Assembly (NCBI RefSeq): GCF_014333585.1
Contig: NZ_JACSCW010000003.1
Coordinates: 186,001-250,000, forward strand
DNA from: Hymenobacter sp. BT188
Lineage (GTDB): Bacteria > Bacteroidota > Bacteroidia > Cytophagales > Hymenobacteraceae
Reading direction: 5' to 3'
Length of the DNA stretch: 64,000 nt
How positions within the stretch are numbered: position 1 is the stretch's first letter; each line of letters opens with the position of its first letter. The notes beneath the pieces are model-generated. The model ran no database searches, was not told the origin of the DNA, and saw only the letters and a program-made list of their open reading frames with translations. Shown piece after piece: positions 9,684-18,800 of the stretch. Position numbers and translations under genes: made by a program.

Positions 9684-10469
9684 ATGAAAGCAACAATTGT
9701 GCGCGATGAGGATGGCCTGGGGGAAACCCTAGTTATAAGGGGTGATGTAGAGCGTGAGAACCCAATCCGACATTTATTTAGTCTGCATGTGAACAGATAC
9801 ATCATTCTTGGAATGATGCACCTTAAAGCAAAAGGCCTAATTAACAATAATAATGAGGAGGAAGATGCTAGATATATACTTGGAAAACAGGCGGTTCAAA
9901 ATTGGCCTGCAACCCTGACTGAAAACTTAGCTGAACCCGCACCTCAGTACTTAATTGACTTACTGAGCGCTGAGGACAAAAACACACAGATCCGCTTACT
10001 CAGAGGAGCTACAATCACACCTGCACAACTAATATCGTTTGTATGCAAAGCATGGGAGAAAGGATTTACATACAGTAAATACTCAGCTCACCATTCGCCC
10101 AACGGTATAGATCAACTCGAACTACCACATTTATTTAAAAAAGAGGACGATGGAACTGTGAAAAAGGTAGGGGGTACATCTATGAGTGATGGGCAATTGA
10201 AACAAGTCTTAGAGCATAGGAAGGTAATTGTTGCTACGATACTAGATAAAAGAGCTGATTGGCACTGCTTTTTCGCTACATATAGAGGATTAGCAGGAAA
10301 AGAAAATTATAAAGGAGGTCAACCTCATATGCATTATATTTCTAGTAAATGGGGTATAGTTACAAGGCAACAAGTATTAGATGGGATCTCTGCAGGCACA
10401 TATATATCTAATAATGCACCTCATATCGACTTGTTAGATCTTGAAAATACTTCACTGAACAATAGCTAA
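9684..10469 (+). CDS. Unrecognised 261-residue protein
   Basis: The ATG at 9684 follows the MazG-like gene by 90 bases on the same strand. I do not recognise the family. The N-terminus (MKATIVRDEDGLGETLVIRG) looks like a beta-rich module, the middle is helical, and the C-terminal third is rich in His, Trp and Tyr (RADWHCFFATYRGL, GGQPHMHYISSKWG), which may form a metal- or nucleotide-binding site. There is no signal peptide or membrane segment. Its position directly before the HEXXH peptidase gene suggests a partner or substrate of that protease. Codon use is more AT-rich than in the TPR-protease gene. Confidence 0.65.
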   Translation: MKATIVRDEDGLGETLVIRGDVERENPIRHLFSLHVNRYIILGMMHLKAKGLINNNNEEEDARYILGKQAVQNWPATLTENLAEPAPQYLIDLLSAEDKNTQIRLLRGATITPAQLISFVCKAWEKGFTYSKYSAHHSPNGIDQLELPHLFKKEDDGTVKKVGGTSMSDGQLKQVLEHRKVIVATILDKRADWHCFFATYRGLAGKENYKGGQPHMHYISSKWGIVTRQQVLDGISAGTYISNNAPHIDLLDLENTSLNNS

Positions 10470-10534
10470 AAAGCTTCTTCATGTCTTCTGATGAATTAGG
10501 ATTAGCTATTTCATAATCAATGTTTTTTCTCTAA

Positions 10535-11545
10535 ATGATCCGCAATAACTATCACCCTTCACATGAAGGAACTCAGCCTGTAAGGGTACTACAACACAGC
10601 ATTATTGCAGCCCTAGAGAAGACAAACCAGGAGTTCTTAGATCGATCCCATCAGTTAATCAAGCTAGGTCAGCTACACCCCGGTATCACCTATCATATCA
10701 ATAGGGAGCCTATAAAGGCGATGGATTCCAATAGATCCCCCAAACAAATGCCTTATTTGCTAGGTGGAAAGGTGATTAATATCCACGAGACCTTTTTGTC
10801 TTATTTGTGGTGTATGAGTTATGTTCTAATCACTCTATATGAAGAGCAAGTAGCAAAGCCAGATCAGAATCGACAGGCTGGCAATGTAGTATATCAGATC
10901 AATAAACACCGTGTTGATAATGCTTATGCATTATTCGAATATGCTCGTTCAATTGTCATATTTTTTGATGATTGGGACCTTAGCCTGCCCAATCCAGAAA
11001 TATATAACGAAACCGAAGCACAATGGATAGAGACTATTAATGGAGTGTATTCTTATGCTATTACATTTATTTTACAACACGAATTCAGCCATTCCTTCCT
11101 TGGACATCGTGCGAAAAAAGATGAACTCAAATCGAGTGGAGCTACTCAGAGTGAACAAGATGCACTGAGCAGAAAGCATGAATGGGAAGCAGATAATATG
11201 GCTATTGATGCATTGCGCCGAGGTTACCGGTTGGAGGATGCTAATGGACGTGTTATAAGTACAGAGTTAACTTCTCAAGTTGGCAATTTAGTAGGCTTGT
11301 GCTCCTTAATTTTCTTGAGTGTATCAATATCGAGCAGCACATCCCATCCGAGCCTTGCTGATAGAATAGACTCTTTAATTCAAACTTTGCAGTTAACTCC
11401 AGAAAGTCAATTGTGGGGAGTGGCCTGTGTAGCCTTCCAATTGTGGTCTCGACAGTTTGGCTACACATTAGCACTTCCTACAGCATTAGATGAGTATCAA
11501 GGGTTATATAAGATAATGCTAGCTGAAGCACGTAAAATTAAATAG
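10535..11545 (+). CDS. HEXXH metallopeptidase resembling phage-exclusion protein Lit (U49-like)
   Basis: The 336-residue protein carries HEFSH starting at residue 182 in QHEFSHSFLGH, and a downstream glutamate in HEWEADNMAID (E218). This gives a gluzincin-like HEXXH...E zinc site. The arrangement, H-E-F-S-H-x-x-x-G-H followed by EADxxAI, resembles peptidase U49 (Lit), which cleaves EF-Tu during phage infection, and related membrane-free peptidases. Homology to Lit is suggested by motif spacing only. It is preceded by the unrecognised gene at 9684 and followed 16 bases after the stop by a perfect terminator, so it closes this transcription unit. Confidence 0.75.
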   Translation: MIRNNYHPSHEGTQPVRVLQHSIIAALEKTNQEFLDRSHQLIKLGQLHPGITYHINREPIKAMDSNRSPKQMPYLLGGKVINIHETFLSYLWCMSYVLITLYEEQVAKPDQNRQAGNVVYQINKHRVDNAYALFEYARSIVIFFDDWDLSLPNPEIYNETEAQWIETINGVYSYAITFILQHEFSHSFLGHRAKKDELKSSGATQSEQDALSRKHEWEADNMAIDALRRGYRLEDANGRVISTELTSQVGNLVGLCSLIFLSVSISSSTSHPSLADRIDSLIQTLQLTPESQLWGVACVAFQLWSRQFGYTLALPTALDEYQGLYKIMLAEARKIK

Positions 11546-11561
11546 CACCTTTTCCATTTAT

Positions 11562-11607
11562 GTGAAACAACAATGGCCACCTATTTACGTGGCCATTGTT
11601 GTTTCAC
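11562..11607 (+). terminator. Strong intrinsic terminator after the Lit-like gene
   Basis: A perfect 19-base inverted repeat (GTGAAACAACAATGGCCAC at 11562-11580 and its complement at 11589-11607) flanks an eight-base loop just after the stop at 11545. The 3' side has only a short T tract, so it may also act as an RNA-stabilising hairpin. Confidence 0.75.
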
Positions 11608-11813
11608 ATTTACTACTACGATAAATCGGATTTTTCCTCCCTTAGGCACACTCAAAAATTGCGTACCGTTCTCTACATACCCAGGGGTACCGAAACCCCA
11701 TGCCAACCCTGTCGAGCATACGGTATTATAAGAGTAATTTAATGAGGGAACAGTGTTGTATATTAATAGCTGCTAAAATGTATGCTTAACTTGTCTTTAC
11801 AAACAGCGGATCA

Positions 11814-12095
11814 ATGGAAAATCCCTTTGAAGCTCTTGATAGCCGGTTGCGTAACCTTGAAACATTAATCACAGAAGTACTCGAGCATCTACGAAGCAAC
11901 GCCGTAGTTAATAAGTCTGAAATAGGAGGTATCGCATTGGCGCAGGAAATGACGTTTTTAAGTAAGGCTCGCCTTTATGCTTTAGTTTCCGCTCGAAAAA
12001 TTCCTCATTCGAAACGTGGAAATAGACTTTACTTTAATCGCACAGAGTTGCAAGCGTGGGTTACGGCTAGTAGTCGCAACAGAATGAACAGATGA
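11814..12095 (+). CDS. Helix-turn-helix (excisionase-type, HTH_17) DNA-binding protein
   Basis: This 93-residue protein has an N-terminal coiled segment (RLRNLETLITEVLEHL) and then the HTH_17/excisionase pattern: AQEMTFLSKARLYALVSARKIPHSKRGNRLYFNRTELQAWV, written here only for its spacing, with the helix-turn-helix around residues 45-65 and the wing HSKRGNRLYF after it. Such proteins are common accessory regulators on Bacteroidota mobile elements. It is followed by its own terminator and by the TGATAG repeat cluster, which it might bind. Confidence 0.8.
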   Translation: MENPFEALDSRLRNLETLITEVLEHLRSNAVVNKSEIGGIALAQEMTFLSKARLYALVSARKIPHSKRGNRLYFNRTELQAWVTASSRNRMNR

Positions 12096-12127
12096 AATGT
12101 AAGCAAAAGGATAATAGCTAAGTAAGT

Positions 12128-12154
12128 GATGCGAAAAGCATCTTCCTTTTTTCC
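12128..12154 (+). terminator. Terminator of the HTH gene
   Basis: GATGC at 12128-12132 pairs with GCATC at 12138-12142 around a five-base loop and is followed by a pyrimidine-rich TTCCTTTTTT tract. Confidence 0.6.
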
Positions 12155-12188
12155 TTAATATTATCTCATTCTTATTGAGCGTTAGCTT

Positions 12189-12359
12189 TGATAGGGTATG
12201 ATAGAGTATGTTTATTAATAATGCATCAAGCTATAGCACAACGCGGTTGGTGATAGCGTTTGATAGCTTTAATCGAATAAATGATAGTTAGGAGTGTAAA
12301 TCTAAAAAATGTGTCATCAGATAGCTGCGGAGAATTAATTTAGATACTTATAGTATCTA
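12189..12359. repeat. Cluster of five TGATAG direct repeats and one palindrome
   Basis: TGATAG occurs at 12189, 12199, 12251, 12261 and 12282. The spacings of 10, 52, 10 and 21 bases are all close to whole helical turns. A perfect eight-base palindrome, TAGATACT / AGTATCTA with a three-base centre, lies at 12341-12359. Phased direct repeats of this type usually mark cooperative protein binding sites. The cluster lies between the HTH gene (11814) and the 3' end of the HNH gene (12402). Confidence 0.5.
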
Positions 12360-12401
12360 TAAGAGGTGAACATTTTAATTAATCAGGCCTATAAAACTAT
12401 T

Positions 12402-13502
12402 TTAGGAAGTGGCTTTAAATACGTAAGGGTAGGAGAAACCTAAATTCTTTGCGATTTGAATGTGAGGTAGTACTTGTTTGCCGAGTACTTCATGAAACAC
12501 CTGAATTGATAGCTTGCGGACATCCAATAGATGTTGCGCAAAGAGAAGGTGATAATCCTCCAGAAGTGTTGTGTGCCCTTTGTCACTATGATACTGGAAA
12601 GCCTCATACTGCAACTGGGCGTAGGCCTCAAAATACAGATCAAGTGACGGAAGCCAATTGCTTTTTGCCGAGTTAACTTCTATAGAAGTGGGAACTAGGT
12701 TCCATAGCTGATCATGGGCAACAAACGACCAAGGCAAAAAATGATCTAAGCTGAAATTAGCTTTTGTAAGCTGTTGGCCTGAATAAATACAGGTTAAGCT
12801 GCCTACGTCCGTTAAATAGGTCTTCCAAAATTTATTGGCAACAGTGAAATTCCGAGCACTTGGCTTTTCTAACTTCTCAGACAGCCCAACAACATTAGGA
12901 TTATTTTTCTGCAAAAACTTGAGTAAGTGCCAATAAGTAAACCCACGTAGGATGGCATGATGCTCTTTTAGGTAGCTAAACCATGCTTCATTTAGGTAGA
13001 TGGAATCATCGTCAAACCTATATAATGCTACAGAGGATTCATTCGCTAAAGCTTTAATCAGGGCATTAACTTTCTGATCTGGCAAGCCTCGTGTCTGCTC
13101 AGCAAAGAAAGGGCGAATGAAGCGGTAAGGCACCCAGTTTAACAGCACTTGGAGTTTGCTCTGCAGCACTGCTAGGTCCGCTGCTCCCTGCCGGATGGCA
13201 AGTTGCGCGAATAGGCTCGGCGCTTTGGGGCTATTGTCTACCGTAATGAAAGTTGAGATAAATCGAGCGATTGGCTGAAAACCATCCTGCTTACCAAAAG
13301 AAAGCTTAAAATAGTCTAAGGGGTACCAGGCACTAGCCAGCATCCTCAGTGATAATTCAGTCTTGGTTAAGCGCGGTTGTTCCCGCTCACGCAGACAGTC
13401 TAGAATGGCTAATAGCCAATAAAACTTATAAGAATTAGTAGTATCGCTGAAGACAGCCGCTAATTTCGAGACGTCAACCCGCCCACTTTCTGGTAATGTC
13501 AT
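12402..13502 (-). CDS. HNH-domain protein linked to sspA
   Basis: The 366-residue product is helical in its N-terminal two thirds. Near residues 240-285 it has an HNH-like core: TCIYSGQQL, then LDHFLPWSF with D253-H254, then NLVPTSIEVNSAKSNWLP supplying the conserved Asn positions. The cysteine pairs of zinc-knuckle HNH enzymes are missing. It lies 72 bases downstream of sspA on the same strand, so the two probably form an operon divergent from sspBCDFGH. It is not SspE-like, because no DUF262 is visible. A role as an added restriction nuclease of the phosphorothioation system is inferred from context. Confidence 0.75.
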   Translation of the reverse strand: MTLPESGRVDVSKLAAVFSDTTNSYKFYWLLAILDCLREREQPRLTKTELSLRMLASAWYPLDYFKLSFGKQDGFQPIARFISTFITVDNSPKAPSLFAQLAIRQGAADLAVLQSKLQVLLNWVPYRFIRPFFAEQTRGLPDQKVNALIKALANESSVALYRFDDDSIYLNEAWFSYLKEHHAILRGFTYWHLLKFLQKNNPNVVGLSEKLEKPSARNFTVANKFWKTYLTDVGSLTCIYSGQQLTKANFSLDHFLPWSFVAHDQLWNLVPTSIEVNSAKSNWLPSLDLYFEAYAQLQYEAFQYHSDKGHTTLLEDYHLLFAQHLLDVRKLSIQVFHEVLGKQVLPHIQIAKNLGFSYPYVFKATS

Positions 13503-13574
13503 TTTTTAGGCTTGGGGTGCTATAATTTATCAAGCCAATTACTTGACGGAAGTGACTCAGTTCTAAACATGGAG

Positions 13575-14729
13575 TTAGTCAAGCAGTAGAGCTAATTTAG
13601 TACAGGCTGTCACGATTTGGTGGGCGGCATGCTCCACTTCATCAGCGGTGGTAAAGCGACCTAACCCAAATCGAAGCGTGCAAAAGGCATCGCTGCTTGA
13701 CAAGCCGATATTTATTAATACTCGAGAGGGATCTAGGCTCCCTGCTTCGCAGGCTGAACCGGTGCTAATAGCTAAGTTTGGCAAGTTAGCGAGTAAGGCG
13801 TCTGCTTCGATGCCACTGAAAGTTAGGCTGCTGTTGTTTGGCAGGCGATTCTGCTCGCAGCCGTTGCGCCTTACAAAAGGGAGCGCGTGCAGGATACGTC
13901 CTTCCAAATCATCACGCAATTGAATTATCCGATCCCTATCTTCGCTTAGCTCAGCTTCGGCGAGGTGGCAAGCCATTCCTAATCCTATTAACAAGGGTAC
14001 AGGCGTTGTACCTGGTCGTAATGCGTACTCTTGAGTACCACCACGCATCAGGGGCACCAAAGGCAACTGTTTAGCTCCACCTCGCAGAAACAAAGCGCCT
14101 ACCCCCTTGGGTCCATATAACTTGTGACCGCTCAGGGAGAGTAGGTCTACCTCCCAATCAGTAACTGACACCGAGATCTTGCCTATTGCCTGCGCGGCAT
14201 CACAGTGCAGTAGTGCTCCCCGCTCGTGAGCTATTGCTGCCAGACGTTGTACTGCCTGGATGGTTCCAATTTCCGAATTGGCAGCTTGGATCGAAACCAA
14301 TAGAGTATCATCCGTGATGAGCTTGGTAGCTTCTTGCTCATCTACTATCCCCTTTTGGTTGACCGGCACGTAGATTATGTCCCAACCTAACTCAGCCAAA
14401 TATTGGCAAGGTTCGGTTACCGATTTATGCTCTATGGCAGTGGTAACAATCCTTCGTCGCCGTCCTCCCAGTCGCTGATGTTTCTGGGCAATGCCTAGGA
14501 TGGCTAAGTTATTCGCTTCCGTTGCCCCAGAGGTGAAAATAATTTCCTCGGCTTGGGCGCCTAGCAAAGAAGCAACTTCCTCCCGCGCCTGGGCCACGGC
14601 AGCAGCTGCCTGAAAGCCAAAACCATGTGGGCTCGCGGCATTGCCATAATGCGCAGTAAAGAATGGAAGCATGGCTTGTACTACGCGCGGATCACAGGCG
14701 GTGGTGGCGTGATTGTCGAGGTAAATCAT
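13575..14729 (-). CDS. sspA: Cysteine desulfurase SspA (IscS/DndA-type)
   Basis: I choose the ATG at 14729 (MIYLDNHATT), the conserved N-terminus of class V cysteine desulfurases; the frame extends 24 bases further to another ATG. The 384-residue product has the PLP lysine K203 in SGHKLYGPKGVGAL and the persulfide cysteine C327 in STGSACEAG. It takes sulfur from L-cysteine and passes it to the DNA-modification enzymes. In SspABCD/DndABCDE systems this enzyme (or a housekeeping IscS) feeds the ATP pyrophosphatase-like SspD/DndC. It is divergent from sspB across about 150 bases. A housekeeping IscS identity is less likely given the context. Confidence 0.9.
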   Translation of the reverse strand: MIYLDNHATTACDPRVVQAMLPFFTAHYGNAASPHGFGFQAAAAVAQAREEVASLLGAQAEEIIFTSGATEANNLAILGIAQKHQRLGGRRRRIVTTAIEHKSVTEPCQYLAELGWDIIYVPVNQKGIVDEQEATKLITDDTLLVSIQAANSEIGTIQAVQRLAAIAHERGALLHCDAAQAIGKISVSVTDWEVDLLSLSGHKLYGPKGVGALFLRGGAKQLPLVPLMRGGTQEYALRPGTTPVPLLIGLGMACHLAEAELSEDRDRIIQLRDDLEGRILHALPFVRRNGCEQNRLPNNSSLTFSGIEADALLANLPNLAISTGSACEAGSLDPSRVLINIGLSSSDAFCTLRFGLGRFTTADEVEHAAHQIVTACTKLALLLD

Positions 14730-14788
14730 CTGGAACATTCTGTAAAGCTGCAAAACTCGTGTTTGATTCGCTTACTTTTGAAGATGGA

Positions 14789-14836
14789 GTTGCCCAAGCT
14801 TGTTGTGCTAACCCTATGCTTTATCGTTTGGGCAAC
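14789..14836. promoter_or_regulatory. Inverted repeat in the divergent sspA/sspB promoter region
   Basis: GTTGCCCAA at 14789-14797 and its exact complement TTGGGCAAC at 14828-14836 lie 30 bases apart, in the only spacer between the divergent sspA and sspB units. The position is suitable for a regulator acting on both directions. No regulator is encoded between them, and the function is inference. Confidence 0.4.
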
Positions 14837-14875
14837 ACTGCCATCATTGCTATAGAATTCCTGTTTTAGTTGACT

Positions 14876-15871
14876 ATGCATTTTCGCTTTTCTGGACACG
14901 AGAGTTTTCCGTGTCGCTATACATGGCTACCCAAAGCCTACAGCAAACTGTGCCAAAATCCTTATTTATTCAGTGATGAGGACGAAGCCATGGTGCAGTT
15001 GGGTGTAGGCAAGAACATGGTTCGGGCCATTCGTTTCTGGGTGCAATTGGCTGGCATAGCCCAGCCCCTACCGGATCGCAAAGGCTACTCTGTTACTCCG
15101 TTTGGGCACGCCATCTTTCATCCAACGGGGTTCGATCCTTACTTAGAAGACGTACGTACGCTATGGCTTATTCACTGGAAGTTTGCCTCTCCCGTGGAGG
15201 AACCACTATTTGCTTGGTATTTCTTGCTCAACCAGTGGGCCGAACCGGAGCTTTCGCGAAGCGAAGTGCTGCGCGCGTTTAAAGCCGAAGCCGCTCGGCA
15301 GGGCCGCGACTTGTCGGAGGTTACGTTAGGGCAGCACTTTGATATTTTTTTGCACACGTATCTCCCTGCTCGAGGTCGTAAGGGTGAAGTAGTAGAAGAC
15401 AACCTAGACTGCCCCCTAACAATGCTCCGGTTGTTAATCCCCGCCGGGGAGCGCTTGATCGAGGCCTCCGACGTGCGGCGTCGGGAGCCTGTTTACGCCT
15501 TCCGTCGAGACCACAAGCCCGAAATATCGGGGGCCTTGCTGGCGTATTGCCTGCACGACTTTTGGCGCATGACGCGCTCTAAAGAGGCTACCCTTTCTTT
15601 TCGGGAGGTAGCAGTAGTTCCTGGGAGCATAGGACAAATTTTCAAGCTTTCGGAGCAGGACTTGCGCGACCGGCTGGAGACGTTACGCGAGGACTCGCAG
15701 GGCATGCTGGACTACCAATCGTCCGCGGCCCTACCACGCGTGGTAAAAAATTACCAATGGAGCACCACGGTGGACTTAAGTGAAGCGGCCTTACTAGCTA
15801 ATGTGTACGGCCGTAGCTGGGAAGATTATTTCGCCACCCAACCGGTGGCAATAGAAGAAAATCATGCTTGA
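14876..15871 (+). CDS. sspB: SspB, DUF4007 family phosphorothioation protein
   Basis: I use ATG 14876 (MHFRFSGHESFPCRYTWLPK); a TTG two codons earlier is possible. The opening FSGHESFPCRYTWL, the VGKNMVRAIRFW motif near residues 43-55 and VTPFGHAIF near 75-83 are hallmark DUF4007 blocks. In SspABCD, SspB is a DNA nickase that works with SspC and SspD to put sulfur into one strand of the DNA backbone. The gene overlaps sspC by eight bases. At 331 residues the length is normal for the family. Confidence 0.9.
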   Translation: MHFRFSGHESFPCRYTWLPKAYSKLCQNPYLFSDEDEAMVQLGVGKNMVRAIRFWVQLAGIAQPLPDRKGYSVTPFGHAIFHPTGFDPYLEDVRTLWLIHWKFASPVEEPLFAWYFLLNQWAEPELSRSEVLRAFKAEAARQGRDLSEVTLGQHFDIFLHTYLPARGRKGEVVEDNLDCPLTMLRLLIPAGERLIEASDVRRREPVYAFRRDHKPEISGALLAYCLHDFWRMTRSKEATLSFREVAVVPGSIGQIFKLSEQDLRDRLETLREDSQGMLDYQSSAALPRVVKNYQWSTTVDLSEAALLANVYGRSWEDYFATQPVAIEENHA

Positions 15872-18800
15872 TATTACCATTCCTCAGTTATTTAAAGTGC
15901 AAGGGCGGTTTCTGCGCTCTACCCATCTGGAGCGGGATTGGAACGATCCTGCGGCCTTACAGGATTATGTGCTGACCACGCACGCGAAACAGAATTTAAC
16001 GCGGCTTGCCGCGGGCTTGGCTCCCCAGTCAGGCCTACGGGCTTGGCGCATCACGGGAGACTATGGCTCTGGCAAGTCATCTTTTGCGCTTCTGCTGGCC
16101 AATGTGCTTTCTTCTCGCCGCTTGGAGCTTCCCATGGCCTTGCAGAATGGCTTGGACAGTGCAGAGTTCTCAGCCACCAATGCTAAGACGCTGCTACCAG
16201 TGCTCATTACCGGCAACCGGGAATCCTTGGGCTTAGCTATTGTTCGGGGTCTTCGGCAAACGTTACTGCAATTTAAGGAGCAGGAAGCGTCAGTGAGCCT
16301 ACTAGGTAAGTTGCACATAGCCCTAAAAAGTGGAACTGTTAGTGACGCTCGAGTTATCAAGTTGGTGCAAGCCGCCCATGAATATGTCGTCCAAAATGAA
16401 GCAGCACAGGGCATTCTCCTCGTGCTAGATGAAGCCGGCAAGTTTTTGGAGTATGCCGCTATGTACCCTGACCGGCAGGACGTTTACTTGTTGCAAGGGT
16501 TAGCCGAATTGGCCGCTCGTAGTGGTGCTTCGCCGCTATTGGTCGTTTTGCTGTTGCATCAAGGTATAAGCGGGTATGCGGAAAGCCTATCTCAAACCCA
16601 GCAGCGGGAATGGGAAAAAATTGCCGGCCGCTACGAAGAGCTTACCTGGCATCAACCCGTAGAGCAGGTGGCGGAACTCATCGCAAGCGCGTTGAATACT
16701 CAGCTTTCGGTAGCGCCTTTGTCGGCTTTAAGCCGAGCTAAGCAGGACATGCAGGAAGCTTTGCGGGTGCGTTGGTATGGTAATGTTACACACCATAAGC
16801 TGCTAATCAACATTGCTGCGCGCCTCTACCCACTGCACCCAACGGTGCTGCCACCACTCGTGCGATTGTTTTCCACGTTTGGCCAAAATGAGCGCTCTCT
16901 GTTTTCGTTCCTTTTAGGCAGTGAGCCGTTCGGGATGCAAGACTTCGTCGAACGCACCGAAGGCAAGCAATTCTTCCGCCTTCACGACTTGTTCGATTAT
17001 GCACGCAGTGCCTTTGGACAGAAGCTGCACCTACAGAGCTATCGTAACCACTGGAAGGCCATTGAAGGTGTCGTTACCACGTATCGGGGGGACAACCAGT
17101 TAGAACTTGCCGTACTCAAGACCATTGGGCTACTGAACGTGCTTAATGTGGAGGACCTGTTGGCTACGGGCGAAACTTTAGAGCTAGCGTTACCAGACCG
17201 GGACGAGGTCAAGGCTACGATTCAGCAGTTAAAAAGCCACCACCTGCTTTATTTCCGCGGGGCTGCCGGGGGATATAGCCTCTGGCCGCATACCAGCGTA
17301 AATCTAGAAAACGCGAAGGTTGAGGCGGGGCGGGCCCTTGGGCCCATTGCGAAGGTCACAGGTTTTGTGCGTGATAGGCTAGATGTGCGACCTTTGGTGG
17401 CGCGGCGGCACTACATTGAAACGGGTACCCTACGCTACTATGAGCTGGTCTATGCTGATGTTGCTTCGCTGCCCAGCCAATTGACACTTTCCGCGGCTTC
17501 GGACGGGCGCATTCTGGTGCCCTTGTGCGAAACACCGGAGGAAGAACAACGAGCTCTGGCCTTTGCTCAGGCGGAGCCTGTAGCGCAGCGACCCAATATT
17601 TTGGTTGCAGTCCCCAAGCCTCTACAAGGATTGGCCCCAATACTAGATGAAGTGCGGCGGTGGGAGTGGATTGAGCGTAACGTACCCGAGTTGCAACACG
17701 ATAATTACGCGCGGGAAGAAGTAGCCCGGCAGTTGGCTGCCGCCCAACAGCTGCTCAGCGAGCATCTACAGCTGGCCGTAGGTATGATGAACTCCACGGG
17801 GGAACACGGCCTGCGTTGGTTTCGTAAGGGAAATCTAATTCACCAGGTACAGAATGGTCGCGACGTGATGCTGCTGCTCTCCACCGTGTTTGATGAAGTA
17901 TACCACGCGGCGCCCCGCATTCAAAATGAGTTAATCAACCGCCGGTCCATTTCTTCGGCCGCAGTTTCTGCGCGTGGTCGCTTGTGTGAGCAATTATTCG
18001 AATCGCCCACCAAACCTCTTCTGGGTATGGAGGCAGGTAAGACGCCCCCAGAGATGTCGATGTACCTGTCGGTACTGCGGAGTGCAGGCCTGCACCGTGA
18101 GACGGAGGTGGCTGGTGTGTGGGAAGTTGCCTTGCCCCCTTCCGACCAAGATGAGCATCAGGGTCGGGTAGTGCCCACTTTCGAACGGATTCGGCAGGTG
18201 CTGCAGCAGACAACAGATGCGCGTGTACCTGCTATGGCCATTTACGACGCATTGCGGGAAGAGCCCTTCGGAATTAAGGAAGGTCTAATTCCTTTACTGT
18301 TAGCGGTTTTTGCAACCATGAACGAGCAAGAGCTTGCTTTCTACGAAGACGGCTCTTTCATTCCTCGTATTACAGGCTCCAACTTCCTGCGCTTGACAAA
18401 GGCACCGGAAACCTTCGAGATCCAGTTCTACCCCATTAACGGTATCCGCACGGAGCTCTTTCACACCTTGACCCATGCGCTTCAATTAAACCCGAAGAAC
18501 GCGACTCAGGTGGACCTATTGGACGTAGTTAAGCCGCTGTTAACGTTCATGGCTAATTTGCCGGTTTACACCCTGAAGACTTCTCGTCTGACGCCTATCA
18601 CGAAGAGTGTACGCACCGCCTTGCAGGCAGCGCGGGATCCCGTTAGGCTATTGTTTCACGACCTACCCCAAGCCTGCGGCTTGGAACCGGTCGTGCAAGA
18701 GGAGGAAAACCAAGCTCAGCACGTGGAGGCCTTCGCACAAGCGCTCAAGATTGCAGTGGACGAGCTGCGGGGAGCCCATCCCGGCCTGTTACATTACATA

